Positions 25,023 through 37,239 of a DNA stretch of 64,000 bases are shown one piece after another. Where the stretch lies: contig OU015569.1 in assembly GCA_907165135.1 (NCBI GenBank), positions 6,944,001-7,008,000 of the forward strand. Direction: 5' to 3'. The notes under the pieces were generated by a model, which did no database searches, was not told the origin of the DNA, and saw only the letters and a program-made list of their open reading frames with translations. This stretch comes from Oikopleura dioica. Its lineage: Eukaryota > Chordata > Appendicularia > Copelata > Oikopleuridae. The stretch's first letter is position 1. Each line of letters starts with the position of its first letter. The translations under genes and the position numbers were made by a program.

Positions 25023-28000
25023 CGGCCCGGTCGTCTTCTCTCCTCGGTCTTCGACAGCGGAAGTGACTGCGATTCTTTCTTTGATAATTCTTATTCTTCT
25101 TCTCCACCTAGATGCGCGCTCTGTTGCGTATCTAGCCACCTCGGCCAGGGTGAACTTATCCGTTATGCGCCTTCAGCCGGATTCGACCCATTTCAGGTAG
25201 AGAACTCCCTTCTAGCGACCGAAAACATTCAACATGTTTAGCAATCGTCAGAAAGAAACTCTCCATCTCCGAAAACTCCGCGACGCTCAACCCGCAGCGG
25301 CACCAAGCGCGCCCTCTCCCTTCATTCCGAAGACAGTCTCAGCAAAATCGGAAGGGCGGACGTTCTAGAGCCCATACACGTCTTCGAATCCACAGGCCAC
25401 GTCTTTGCCCACCACTGCTGCGCAGCCTGGAGTGAGGGTGTTGCCACAGCGCGGGGTTTCGAAAATAGCCACGAAAATCATCCTGCCAAAAAAAGTAAAT
25501 TCACGTTCATTAAACATAGCCTAATTATGAGAATTATAGTTCGTAGTCTGAAGAGTGAGTTCTCTGAAGATGTAACTCTTGTCGGCGTCGATCGCGCTGT
25601 TTTCTCGAGTTTACGTCAGAAGTGCTCCTACTGCCAAAACTACGGAGCCTCCGTGCGCTGTAAAGTCTCCAACTGCTCGTCATATTATCACTACCCGTGC
25701 GCGGTAGCTTCTGGCGCCTTCCAAGACGCCGAATCCTGTTCGGTTCTTTGCGCTCCAGAGCATCGTCACCAAGCGCGTCTTATCGACCCTTCTGGCTGTG
25801 AATTCTGTAGTCAAGTGGGTGAGCTCTCCGATCTCTTGTTTTGCACGACTTGCGGGGCCCACTCGCACGCGCGTTGCCTCAACGAAGGAATCATCGTTAC
25901 CGGCGAAGTGCGCGCCGGCTGGCAGTGCTACACTTGTAAAATTTGCCAGCAATGTCGAAAGTCGGATGACGACGCGCAGATGATTATATGTGAAACGTGC
26001 GACAAAGGCTGGCATACTTACTGTTTGAACCCTGTTATGGACTCCGTGCCTAAAGATGGCTGGAGCTGCAACAATTGCCGCAACTGCATCGATTGCGGCA
26101 ACAAAATACGAAACGGGCATCTGATTCCAACAAACACCCACTCGCCGGCGAAAGAGCAGCTGCTTTGCACCAACTGCAAGAACCACCGTCTCAAGACCGA
26201 GTGCATCGTTTGTCACGCCGAGTGTCTCGACGAAGATGAGCTCATAAAGTGTTCGGAATGTGGCTCTCGCTGTCACCTTGGGTGTGATCCTGACAAGACT
26301 TACCAATGTCCCAACTGTCGCCCGTTTGACATTCCCAAATCTCCCCAATCGTCGAAGTCGGACTCCTGCTTTACCGACGAAATCTCTGCAAAAGAATCTA
26401 TCGACTCTGACATGACAAAATCTACTGAAATAACGGACGTAGATTCACCCAAGCCCTTTTACAGTAACGATTCTCCTTCGCTTGAGCCAAAAGAAGAGCA
26501 GATATCATCTAACGATCAAATCACTAGCAGTTTACGCTGCTCGGCACAAACAACCACAAGCTCCAAAGCTGCGAGTAGCTCAAAGCCGACGAATAAGTCA
26601 TCGAATAAACCACCGAGTAGCAAGCCGCCAACGAAGAAATCGCAGAAAAAAGGCGCAAGGAAGGGGACGAAAATGAAAAAAGACCAACGCACGAAAAACT
26701 CGACTAGTGATGGCCAGCAATCGAACGCTCAAAAGCGCAACAAGCGAAAAGCAATCGACTCGTTGAAGGCTGGAACGGATGGGAGTCAAGGCTCGGCTGA
26801 TCGCGATTCTACTTTCGACGAGTTTAGATGTGTATTGCTCGGAGATGCGGAGGAAGATGAATTTGTAAGAAGTAGTGATTTGTGCGCTACATGCGGTGCC
26901 ATCGGCGATAGGGAGCACTTTGAATCAAAGATGCTTTTCTGTATCGTCTGCGCCCAAAGTTACCACGTTTACTGTGCTGAAGTAACGCTGAGCAAGGAAC
27001 TGTTAGAAAAGGGATGGACCTGTCCCCATTGCCGTATCTGTCCGAAATGCGATGAATCCGTGCAGCCTGCTGACTCGAGCGCTTCGACCTGCTCACAGTG
27101 CTATCAGACCTTTCATCACATCTGCCTGAATAGAAAACCAATCGCCAGTGCGGCGGAAACACCCAATCAATCCTCAATTCTTCAATCAGACGACGGCACA
27201 GCCACGACTCCTACAGACTGCAAAAACTCTCAATCGAAATGGAAGTGTGACGACTGCATTAAATGCAACTCATGTGGAACGACAACTCTCAACAATTCTA
27301 ATCTCGAGTGGCAAAACGATTACTCAAATTGTCCGGTTTGCTGGTCTAAGCAGGTCTGTTGTATCTGCAACAAGAACTACAAGGAAGATGACGTTTTACT
27401 AAAATGCTCTGATTGCCTCAGATGGCAACACGCATTGCATGAGCAGGTTTACTCAGAGAGTGATGCTGATTCAATGGCTGAGCAAAATTTCAAGTGCACG
27501 ATGTGCCGCCCTTCGAAAAAAGTTTACAAGCCCTTGCGTATCCACAATTCGAACGATATTGTGATAGATACCTTCAACTGGTCAAATGAACCGGATATTC
27601 AAAAGACACACGAAAAGGATGGAGTCGCATTCACAGATGAAGGCCTTCAAACATTCCAAAGCGAGCTGAGTCGACTTATTGGCTCTATGAGAAAACCTCG
27701 AACTCCGTCGCTGAAGTCAATGAATCCAAGTGAGCCTCCGAGTCCGACTCATCCAGAAATCGACGATGAGCCAAAGGATCTTAATCACACCAATGGAGCA
27801 TCGGCAAATGGGGAGCAACCGCGAAAACGCAAACCTTATCGACCTGGCATTGGCGGTTTTCTCGTCAGAACTCGTAATCGCGTAGCCAAGCCTAAAGCTG
27901 TTCTTGATACTGGGAACTCTTCTGACTCGAACAACCCTGTCAAAACTGAACCAAAAAAACAAAATAAAAAGAAGAAAAGCAAGATTATCGACAACTATCC

Positions 28001-31000
28001 TCAATACATCCAGGAAGCTTTTTTTGGGCAGCTCGCACATGATTCAAAAATGTGCGATTTGGCAAATATCAAAACAGAACCCGTTGATAGTAGTCTTGGA
28101 ACGTCAGTAGGAATTAACCAAGTCATCGTCAAGTCGGAGCCAGTGGATGTGTACAATGCAGAAACTGACTCTCAGTCAACTTCCGACAATATAAATGAGC
28201 TAGTGACGCCTATAGAAGATACCTCATTGATCATTCTAGATCAGCCACTTCCCGAAATGGCTGAAAGCTCTGGTGCCAATGATCCAGATATCTTCTTCGA
28301 TCTTACGAATTTTGAAAAAGACTTCGACGATGTTATAGATATGAGTCAGATTATCAATGACATCAAATCAGAAGCAGGGTGGCTATTTTGGACAAAATTT
28401 TGGGGTCTGGCCATCCAATTTCCATCCAATAAATTTTGAGCCGGAACTATCCATCCAAAATCCAATCCAACCCAATTATTACCCAATTACCCAAAAATCC
28501 CCAATTCCAATTAGATCCAATTGGATTTCCAATTTTTCCAAGGCTTTTATCTCTTTGAAAAGAAGGGAAACAGTAAGTTTTTATCCAAAAGGAGGGTCAA
28601 CATAGCCAAAACAATGATTTTTTTATCCGAAATTTCTCATTTTCATTATGAAAATGACCCTTCTTTGCATAGTTTAGCGATATATTTTTTATTGGATCCA
28701 ATTCCCCAATTTCCCCCAATTGCCCAATTTTCCCCAACAAAATCCGGTACCCTGGCCATCCAAATTCCATCCAAACCTTATTGGATTGGATCCAATCCAA
28801 TTCCAACTAACCCCCAAATCCAAAATAGCCACCCTGATCAGAAGAAGATAAACCGGAAGATACCCCGACAAGCTCTACTACATTGAAAGAAGACTCGAAG
28901 CCCAATGTAGTTCTTCCTGTTGGGTCTGTATCATCCCCCACGCCAGTTTCATCTGGTCAACACATTGGGGCCACTTCTGCAAATGTTGGAATAAACAGAG
29001 TGATTCCGAATGGCATTCTAGCACAAAATGTTCCTCCAGAAGGAGCTCATATTACCAGTCCGATGCCTACCCCAGTTATTTATCAACCACCCCAAGTTGT
29101 AGCGCAACCGATTGGTTCGCAACAAGTCGTCCAAGTAACTCAGAGTCATCATGGTCACATATCTCCTCAAATTCAGGTGCGGCAAGTCATGTCTGAGCAG
29201 GTGCGGCCGCGAATTCACCCGCAGAACTATCAACAAAACTACTTGTCAATGAACAATTGTACATTGCAGCGGCAAATGGCAGTTCCAATGTCTGGTCATG
29301 GTCCTCCACCTCCTCATGGCCACATCCCCAACCACGTTCAGCAAATGCAGAATTGGAATGGAACTCGCGATCAAATACAAAAAAGCCAGAATGAGCCTTC
29401 ATCAAGTAACAATCGTAATAACTCGGAAAAATGGCGGGAAGACGAAGCTCGTGGTGACAAAGCTACTATTTCACCAGTTCTTTATGCGAATACAATGCAC
29501 CCTCATTTGAAGACAGAATTCCCAGATTGGAATGATAGACACAAACAGATTCAGCGGCTTTGGCGAAAAGTTCCTGGAGAAGGGCGAAAATCCTATCTTT
29601 CTAAGGCAAGAGAGAACCGCGATAAAAAGACCGGAAATAAAAGCTCCTCTCGTTCCCGATCAACTTCTTTAAATAAGCCGCCAAAAACTCAGTCGCCCAA
29701 CGAACAATCGGACAAAACACCGGAGAAAGAGTCGAGTGATCAAGCCTGGAAGCAATTTATATGTGCTTCGAGTCCGAATTCGTCTGTGCCTTCGCCAAAA
29801 CCAGTACAAAGTCCTGCGGCCACCTCTTTTTCACCGAATCCCTCTGCTACACCTAGTCACCAAGTGAATCAAAGTCCTGTTCCTAGTCCCCAATCGGGAT
29901 CCCCTGCGCCTGCCATGTCAAATACAGATCCTATGTTCAGTCACATGAGTCCTGACTCTAGCTCGCCGCTGATTCCTCCATCCCGAAAAATGAGCTCTGA
30001 CTTTGGCTCATCCCAAGGCTCTCTTCCAGGGACTCCACGATCTCCTATGCCACCTCCTGCCATGTCTCCGTCCGTGGGCGACGTCTTCCCATCTCCTCGA
30101 CTTCAAAACCAACCTTCTTTGCGTTTCCCTTCTACAACACACACCTCCAGCACGAACTCACCCCCGACCACCGGTCTTCAACCTCAGCAAGCACCATCAG
30201 CTCAGCAGAATATTGTACAACTACAGATCCGTCCAAATCAACCACATCACTGTGAACGCTTATTCGATAATCTCGGACGTCAGCAGTCAGGCTCTCTAGC
30301 TCGTGAAATTATCAACAATAAGCTTCAACGAAAAGAGCGAATGCGAAGGACTGAAGAAGCCTCGAATCAGATATGGAATACAGCTACTGCGCAAAACCCG
30401 GGATCACTGATGTACAATCAGCAAGGCCAACCTATTCACATCGGCCAAAGATTTCCAATGCAACCAGGACCTGGTGGCTCTACCGCGGTTCAAGGGCTTC
30501 CTGGCGCATCTTTCAATCCAATAATTCAACATCGGCAGCCTATCCGACTTATTCCAAATAACCAAACAGCGCAGTCAGTTCGTTTCCAGCAGGCTCAAGT
30601 TATTACTCCTCAACATCCTCATCAACAAATTATTGGTTCTGATCCTATCAAGATCAATGGCGCTGTACAAATCGAGCTAAAAAATGGGAATTCGTCGCCT
30701 TCGAACGGCGTCGTTACTGTTGCACGTGCGCCGTTAAATCATAATTATAGTAATAATCAGCCGATAACTGCTCCGACCGGAAGTGACCAGAGCTCAACCG
30801 ATAAAATGTTTAGTCAAAGCTTAGAATCGACTCCTTCTCCCACTCAAATACCACAATTAGATGGTCAGAATGATTCTGAAGACGAAATCCCAGTTGCCCA
30901 ACGTCCTCCGAAGCCACCAGCTCCTAAAACGCCTCCTTTTGTCGTTCTTCCGCTTGGTACTACCTCACCGAAAGGCGAAAAAATGGCAGGGAAAGAGATG

Positions 31001-34000
31001 TCACCCAAGCAAAAGACAATCGTAGCAACAGCGAAAGTGCAAAAACCAGGTTCACCAGCTTCAAGTCCCACCAATCGTCAGATTCGAATGTCTCCCAGCC
31101 ACACTGGAAGCTATCGGCCTGTCGGTTTGAGCCCGCGTGCAATCTCTCCAGGACGTCCTCTTCAACACGGCCAGAGTGCGCCGACGCTTATCAAACTGAC
31201 CCAGCCTGTAACATTGGTAGTAAATACTTCGGTAAAAGTTAACACTCCGAGCTCAAGCACGCTACAAAAAGAAGTTGTGGTAACAGATAATGCTTCTGAA
31301 GATACTTCTAACTCTCGAACACCTACAGTAGAGCTTCCACCTCCACCAAAAGAAGAGAATCAGGTATATAAACCCAATTATTTCAGCGAACTTATTTTTA
31401 ATCGCTATAGAATAACGAGATCGAAGAAGCCAAGAAGCTTATCTATAATAAGCTAAAGAATTTGGGAGAACTTGGGCGGCAAAAGAAGAATTTATCCTCG
31501 GGTAGGAAAACAGTTCAAATTAAGAAGAAGTCTGATCCATCCTCATCTTCACCTACTCCGCAAGGATCAAACTCGCCAGGTTCATCCCGCCATCGAACGA
31601 AATCTGGAAATAACCGCACTGACGATAAGAAACCCGAGGTCAACAAAAAGAAGACTTTCGAAGTGTTGAGGCAAATTCAATCCCGCAAAAGTCCTAATGG
31701 CAGTCTTGCATCATTCAACGGCAAGACTGCGGATATTCGAGTTCAAATGCCTCATCAGACTGCAATGCAACCGAATTTAAATGGGTCTCCTTCGGCGAGC
31801 ACGCGATCTTTAAATCCTGACAGCAACAACTCTCCCCAGATTCATGGTATTCCCATCGTTGTTTCGTCTCACATTGATGCTACTGGAAAAGGGCAGTCGG
31901 ATGTTGTTACAACGAGCACAGCAGACCCTACTAAAGCTCAGCCAAGAGCACGGAAACCCCGCCCGAAGAAATCCAAGAAGAACAAAGAGGAACCAAAGGT
32001 CGACATACAAGCTGCTCAAAAATACAACCAGGGCACACAGAATAGCTTTCAACCTCGCCTCCCCGTACTTGGAGATATAAAATCTATGCCAAAGAAACCT
32101 GTTGGTCCTGTTTCATCATCTAGTATGGCGAAGAACATTGCAGTTACGCTCCCGCCCAATAGTTCTCTCTCTGGGACAACAAGCCAAAGGACGTCGTCTG
32201 CAGATTCGAAAGACGAAATTGTTAAACGGCAAGAACTGCTGAACAATCTTTTGAGCGCGGACGAATTGACAATCACAAGTCCAACGACAGACCCGTCTGC
32301 TCGTGGGACAAAAGTCTCCGAAGAACAACTTAAGATGCTTGGTATTTCGTTGAAACATCACTCCAAAAGTGACGAGACGCCGGTTTCTAGCGTGGAGTCT
32401 AATGGAACACCTAAAGTTGGTGTGAAAGTGAGTCAACCAGCTTCTGTCCCCTTCTCTACGGATTCACCGTCAATGGAAGTCAAAACTGAAGCTCAAGCAC
32501 CGGTTGTTGTTAAACAGGAACCAACTGATCAGCCGCTCGACAAATCAAATGACTCGGAAAAACTTGGTGAGCTCAACAAATCCCGCAAACGAAAGAAATC
32601 GCTCGAAAGCAAACCACAGAAAAAAAGAAAGCGCGATGCTGATTCTAACCAATATTCCGCAATGTCAGTCCAACTTGGACTCACAGAAGCGCCTGTTAGA
32701 ATTAATATCGATCCCTGTGTTCCGCTTGGAGGTGGTACTCTTGGTGCTGTTGCGAAAAAATCTTTAGAGTTAGAGGAAACGTGGGGAGGGCATTGGGCGT
32801 CAGGAGGTTGGAGTAACACTTCTGCAAGCTTCTATGATATGATCGTGAATTTCCAACACTTTGTGGAGATGCCCAAAGGAAACGATATTCAAACGATACT
32901 AGATCTATCATCCAAGTTCGGTCAAACGAAATCATTCTTTTCTGTGTCACTAACAGACGAAGAAAATTCTTCTGATGAGGAATCTTCTGTGCCCGACTTG
33001 TCGCTCAAGTAAGTTATTACAAAATAACTACATATACAATAAGAGCTGATCTATTTAATCCGAGAAATCATTTGTAAACATAATTTCAGTGAAATGGGCA
33101 AGATCGGCTCGTTAGAAGAAATTGCACCAAGAATGTCACACGACTTTCCAGTTGCCCCAGCGTCTCCGGAAGTTCAGGAGCGAAATGTCTATACCTTTCT
33201 TGACAAGGAAGGAATCTTCGAAGCTAACTCGGGCGACGGAAAGGAACGCACTTGTCCTAGTCCTGAATTGCCGATGCCAAGCGATAATCCGAGGGACCCG
33301 GTGACGGTGACACTCACCTTCAGACCTGACCAGGCAGGACAGCCCGGTGACAGAAGTAATATTGAAAACGCTTTGAAAGCGATTTCGAATATTATCGGCA
33401 TCAAGATCGAAGGTTATCGAGTGTCTCAAAGCGGTTCACCCGCTCAACAGCACAAAACATCAACGTCGGAGGTGCCAGCTAAGGAAGAAACTCGCCGTTG
33501 CTCCAAATGTGGCGAACACATTATTGGAGAAGCAAGCAAAAAGCCAATTACATCAAAACAGCATCCCGACTCTTTCTATTGCACCGTTAGCTGTCGAGTG
33601 GTAAGCTTGTAATATTTTTGTAAAAGATAAAAATCTGCTATAAGATCGATCAGACGTTCAAGGAAGAAGCCTCAAAGCTAAAGATCGATTCCTCTGCGGC
33701 TGACAAAAAACAAAAGGTATCAAGTTGACGTCAACCGACTTAACAATTATGTTCAGGTTAATGCTTACAAACGACGAAACTACAGAATTTGTCTGGCAGA
33801 TTTGCTCGATGCCGACACAACCGTTTTCTCTGATGATTTACCCGACATCGCCCCTCAAAAAATCAGCTCTCGCGGACGTCGCCAAGCGTCGGAGACCCAT
33901 CTTGTTAATTTTGGGCGCTCTCTTATGCACAAAAATGTTCTTTGGAACGTCTGGAACAGTAAATTTGCACCAGTACCGAAGGTAACCGTAGCGACAGCAA

Positions 34001-35595
34001 AAATGTTTCTAACAAGAGTGAATTTAGTTCCCATCCCAAGATCAAGGAAGTTATTCTCGTTCATTGAGCGTCAAATACGAGCAAAACTTTGGGAAGAGCT
34101 TAGACAAGCGATCTTGTCTTCTTTGCAAAATTAGAGGAGACGGGAAAGCCGACACTCTTGGCCGGCTTCTCAACGTCGGTATCGGGCGCTGGGTTCATGT
34201 CAACTGTATATTATGGGCAGCCGATGTTCGTGAAGACCCTTCCGGTGCCCTCATCAACGTACTCAAGGGTTAAGCAAGTGCCAACCAATGACCTGCGCCA
34301 CTTGCGGCGGTTTTGGAGCTTCTGTTTCTTGCTCACGCCTCCGCTGCGATCTTCACTTCCACATTGAATGTGCCTTTAAATCTGGAGGCACCTTCCTAAG
34401 ACAACAACAGTTTTATTGCTCTTCACATTTACCGAAGGCACAGTCTTGCGACGCTCTAAAGTCGCTTGCTTGTTGTCGACGTTTATTTATAGACGGCTGC
34501 GATATCGAAGCGGTGAGTCTTTGTTAAATTAATTTTCATAAGAGAATCTTCAGTTATCAAAGCCTTTATCACTTGCGAAGCCGTCAGCCCATCTGCGAGT
34601 GGGTTCACTCAAGATCTTCAGTCTTGGCGAGATCGACCCCGCAATGCAGCTTCTATACAAAGAAATTAAGGGCTTCATCGCGCCCGTGGGCCTGAGCTGG
34701 TCGCGATATTTTTGGACTTCACCGCGTGAGAGATCCAACTATAACTTTTGCATATCGCGTGGAAGCTCAGGGCGCGCCGAATTTAAAGTTCAAACAATGG
34801 CTGCTTCTCATACTTATTACATGGACTCAAATCTTAACTCCATCTTCGAGCCTATTGGAATGTCCTTTCCAAAACAGGCGATGACCGTTGCTGCGTTTAT
34901 TCTAAATTTCTCTGCTCCACAGATCCAGCTTTTGCTTCAGAAAATGCCGCTCGCTTCCTTCCTAGGAAAAGATTTCCTGGGAAAATTTGAGAAACTAGCG
35001 CAGGCGCTAGCTCCGGAAGCCAAGCGGCACTGTCCTGCACATAAAAACTCGTCAAAAAGTCAAAGTCATCACAATCACCCCAAGCAAAATAATGTCTATC
35101 TTCAAGCTTCACCTATTCATGAAATCGGTCTTTTCTCTTCCTTAACAGTCGAGCCCGGACAAGTTATTATTGAGCTATCGCGAGCCATTCCAAAAGAACT
35201 AGCCGATCGCATGTCTTTCAGCATTCGGTAAATGATAAACCACCGGAAATGTGCTTTCAATAATTTTTCTAGCTTCAAGCAAGCCCCTTCGGAGCAATTC
35301 ATTGAAAACGTTCAAATGGCACCCTGTCGATTTGTAAATCATTCGAAGACGCCGAACTGCGAATTCCGACTTCTCGATTATTTTTCAACTTCTGACAGCG
35401 CACTGAAAATAAACGACGGTAACTCAGTGCTCAAGGCTGTGCTCATCTCAACAAAACTCGTTAAAAAGGGCGAGGAAATAACAGTTGATTACGCTCGTCA
35501 CTCGATAGTAAGTAAATTTCCTCCTCCCACGGACTTTAATCCTTCTATTTCAGGAAAGCCGTAAGCACAAGTTCTTCTCGCTACAACCATCTTAA
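25023..35595 (+). CDS. KMT2C/D: KMT2C/D (MLL3/4-type) histone H3K4 methyltransferase-like protein, 5' incomplete
   Basis: Large plus-strand gene, over 2,900 codons. Domains in order: extended PHD (CALC...GQGELIRYAP through HVFAHHCCAAWSEGV to LCAPEH); a PHD cluster (about 25795-26330); a second PHD cluster (about 26880-27510) whose last finger has lost a canonical Cys; an HMG-box (HPHLKTEFPDWNDRHKQIQR, near 29490-29640), a KMT2C/D hallmark; long Ser/Pro/Gln-rich regions; a second extended PHD (about 34120-34440); FYRN (VGSLKIFSLGEID) and FYRC; and a SET domain (NNVYLQASPIHEIGLFSS to EEITVDYARH). GT-AG introns include 25197-25241, 25495-25539, 31364-31410, 33009-33089 and 35508-35553. KMT2C/D methylates H3K4 at enhancers in COMPASS (family knowledge). 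Oddities: a MITE at 28375-28836, an apparent one-base loss near 34262, and a SET domain without its zinc site. The start exon is missing. A strong GTAAGC donor at 35565 with an acceptor at about 35753 offers an alternative last exon. Confidence 0.93.
28375..28836. mobile_element. hAT-type MITE inserted in KMT2C/D reading frame
   Basis: 462-base element with terminal inverted repeats that are perfect for 18 bases (CAGGGTGGCTATTTTGGA and its reverse complement) and imperfect further in. It is flanked by an exact 8-base target duplication ATCAGAAG (28367-28374 and 28837-28844). The CAGGG ends and 8-base duplication are classic for hAT elements. The interior is AT-rich with many CCAATCC-like repeats and has no transposase, so it is non-autonomous. 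Removing the element and one duplication restores continuous KMT2C/D coding sequence (IKSE then EDKPEDTPTSS). Confidence 0.93.
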
Positions 35596-35835
35596 TGCTT
35601 TCAACTGCTTACTTAACATTTTACTATTCTATTTACTATACTTTTTCAACTTATTACGATCCTTTCCGATTCCTTATTCTAGATATATGTTCAGATGAAT
35701 TGAAATACATTCAACCATGCATTCGATAAATATTTTTTTTTCTGCAGGCTCTCGGAGTTTTAAAGCAGGCATTTTTTATCGGAGATAGGATTCATTCAGC
35801 GTGTGTTTAAGAAATGAAGATGGACACTTTTAAGA
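35596..35835. other. Short intergenic / KMT2C/D 3' region
   Basis: Contains a strong pyrimidine-rich acceptor (TTTTTTTCTGCAG, ending near 35753) that may serve an alternative KMT2C/D last exon or act as a trans-splice site for the next gene. Confidence 0.4.
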
Positions 35836-36798
35836 ATGGTCAAAGTGTTAGACTTACCCATCTACGATCCGCCAGGGTCGGCAATCAAGCCTATTCCTAT
35901 GGACGTGGCGAATATGGAAGTCGTGCTCACAAATTGCTTTCGGGATTTCGTTAAGACTCCAAGCTTGAGCTTTTGTGCTGATAGAAACCGTGATCTTCTC
36001 AGTGCACGGGAGTTTCTTTTTACTCCTATCGGTGCGGCCCAGGTTGCTACTGATTATTATTATTATTAATATAATTATTATTAATAATATTATTAATAAT
36101 ATAATAGGTGGCTACTCTGGCGGGTTCTTTTGTTGTGGGCAGGAAGTTTGCGAATAGACTCCTTCCTGTTAGGAAAAGCGATTTAAAAAATATTTCAAAA
36201 CGGATCAAATTTCCCAAGTACTCGCTCTTGAGGGTTTTAAATCAGATCAAGACAGCATGGGAGCATGTACACTCGCCCCTTTCTAGCAGCAAACTACGCC
36301 CTTCAAGTTGCTGTACCCTTAGGAACCACGTGTGCTTGGTACGAGACACCCAGAGAATGGACGATCTGGGCTCTCAAAAATTCTGTTATATACAGGTCCT
36401 AAATTTGAATTTCCCCCATTTAAAAGAGTGTTCAGTGCAAACGCTGTTTACTATACGGTTTACTATAGTTTCTGGCTGGTCGGCAAGTTTTTTGGACTCA
36501 TATGGAGTGCCATCGCGGGCTTTTTTGGAATGATTTGGGCTGCCATAAAAGGTATCCGATCAAGTCTGATCTGGTGACGATTGTGTGTGTTTTAGGAGTT
36601 TTCATGGGTGCTTGGTGGGTTGTGAAAACCACTGGAAATGGAATCATGGCTATAGGAAGCCTTTTCGGGTCGAGTGAGGAGGAAGCACCTGCTATTGAAG
36701 TCACCAAGGAAGAACCAGTCGAAGAGGAAGGCGTGAACCCTACCGAGGTTGAGCTCGAACTGAAATCCGCTAAACGACACGCCCAAGAAGAACGTTAG
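35836..36798 (+). CDS. Multi-pass membrane protein, unrecognised
   Basis: Starts MVKVLDLPIYDPPGSAIKPI at 35836 and ends at TAG 36798. Exons join at GT-AG to give GSFVVGRKFANRLLPVRK, then PFLAANYALQVAVPLGTTCAW, then a hydrophobic exon (YYSFWLVGKFFGLIWSAIAG, FFGMIWAAIKG), then VFMGAWWVVKTTGNGIMAIG and an acidic C-terminal tail (EEAPAIEVTKEEPVEEEG...KSAKRHAQEER). At least three Gly/Trp-rich hydrophobic segments suggest an integral membrane protein. One intron (about 36043-36108) is almost pure A/T. It follows KMT2C/D on the same strand by about 240 bases. I do not recognise the family; the join around 36210-36240 is uncertain. Confidence 0.5.
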
Positions 36799-36990
36799 TG
36801 CTCGAAAATTTGTTTATTCGCAGGAAACATACAAGTCAGCAAAGAAACGAGCATTCAAGGGCGCATTTTTCCATTTCGAGAGTCTTCATATTCTGCCAAC
36901 ATAACACGATATCGCAGCTGGTCAAGTTGCCAGACTAACTGTGCCCTTCGACTTGGGGTCCGCATCTAGCCACGAATAGGCACGGGCAGT

Positions 36991-37239
36991 TCATATGCCT
37001 TGTACTACAGGGCTTATAGTTAAGCTAGATACTGACCCCGACCTTCTAGGATTCCCATCTCGAATTATGATGTATTCTCTCTTTTCACCCCGGCATATAG
37101 GACATCTGTCGACCTTCTCCACGCAGGTTTTACAAATTCGGGAATGGCCACAAGGGACTATAACGATGTCCGGATTGCTTTCTTCGCACATCGAAAATGC
37201 ACAAATCCGGCAAAATAAGCGGGAGTCATCACGGGGCAT
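36991..37239 (-). CDS. Small RING-finger protein
   Basis: Minus strand, MPRDDSRLFCRICAF at 37239 (an upstream in-frame Met at 37308 is possible) to a stop at 36991. It encodes a compact C3HC4 RING: CRIC, then PCGHSRICKTC, then CPIC. It ends GSVSSLTISPVVQGI. About 82 residues with no other domain. RING domains usually recruit E2 enzymes as ubiquitin ligases (family knowledge); the partner is unknown. The GH-x3-C-x2-C and CPICRG spacing is intact, so the fold should be functional. It sits in the opposite orientation between two plus-strand genes. Single exon. Confidence 0.75.
   Translation of the reverse strand: MPRDDSRLFCRICAFSMCEESNPDIVIVPCGHSRICKTCVEKVDRCPICRGEKREYIIIRDGNPRRSGSVSSLTISPVVQGI

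Noticed and set aside
25680-26348. 222-codon frame on the minus strand
   Set aside because: Antisense shadow of the cysteine-rich PHD exon of KMT2C/D.
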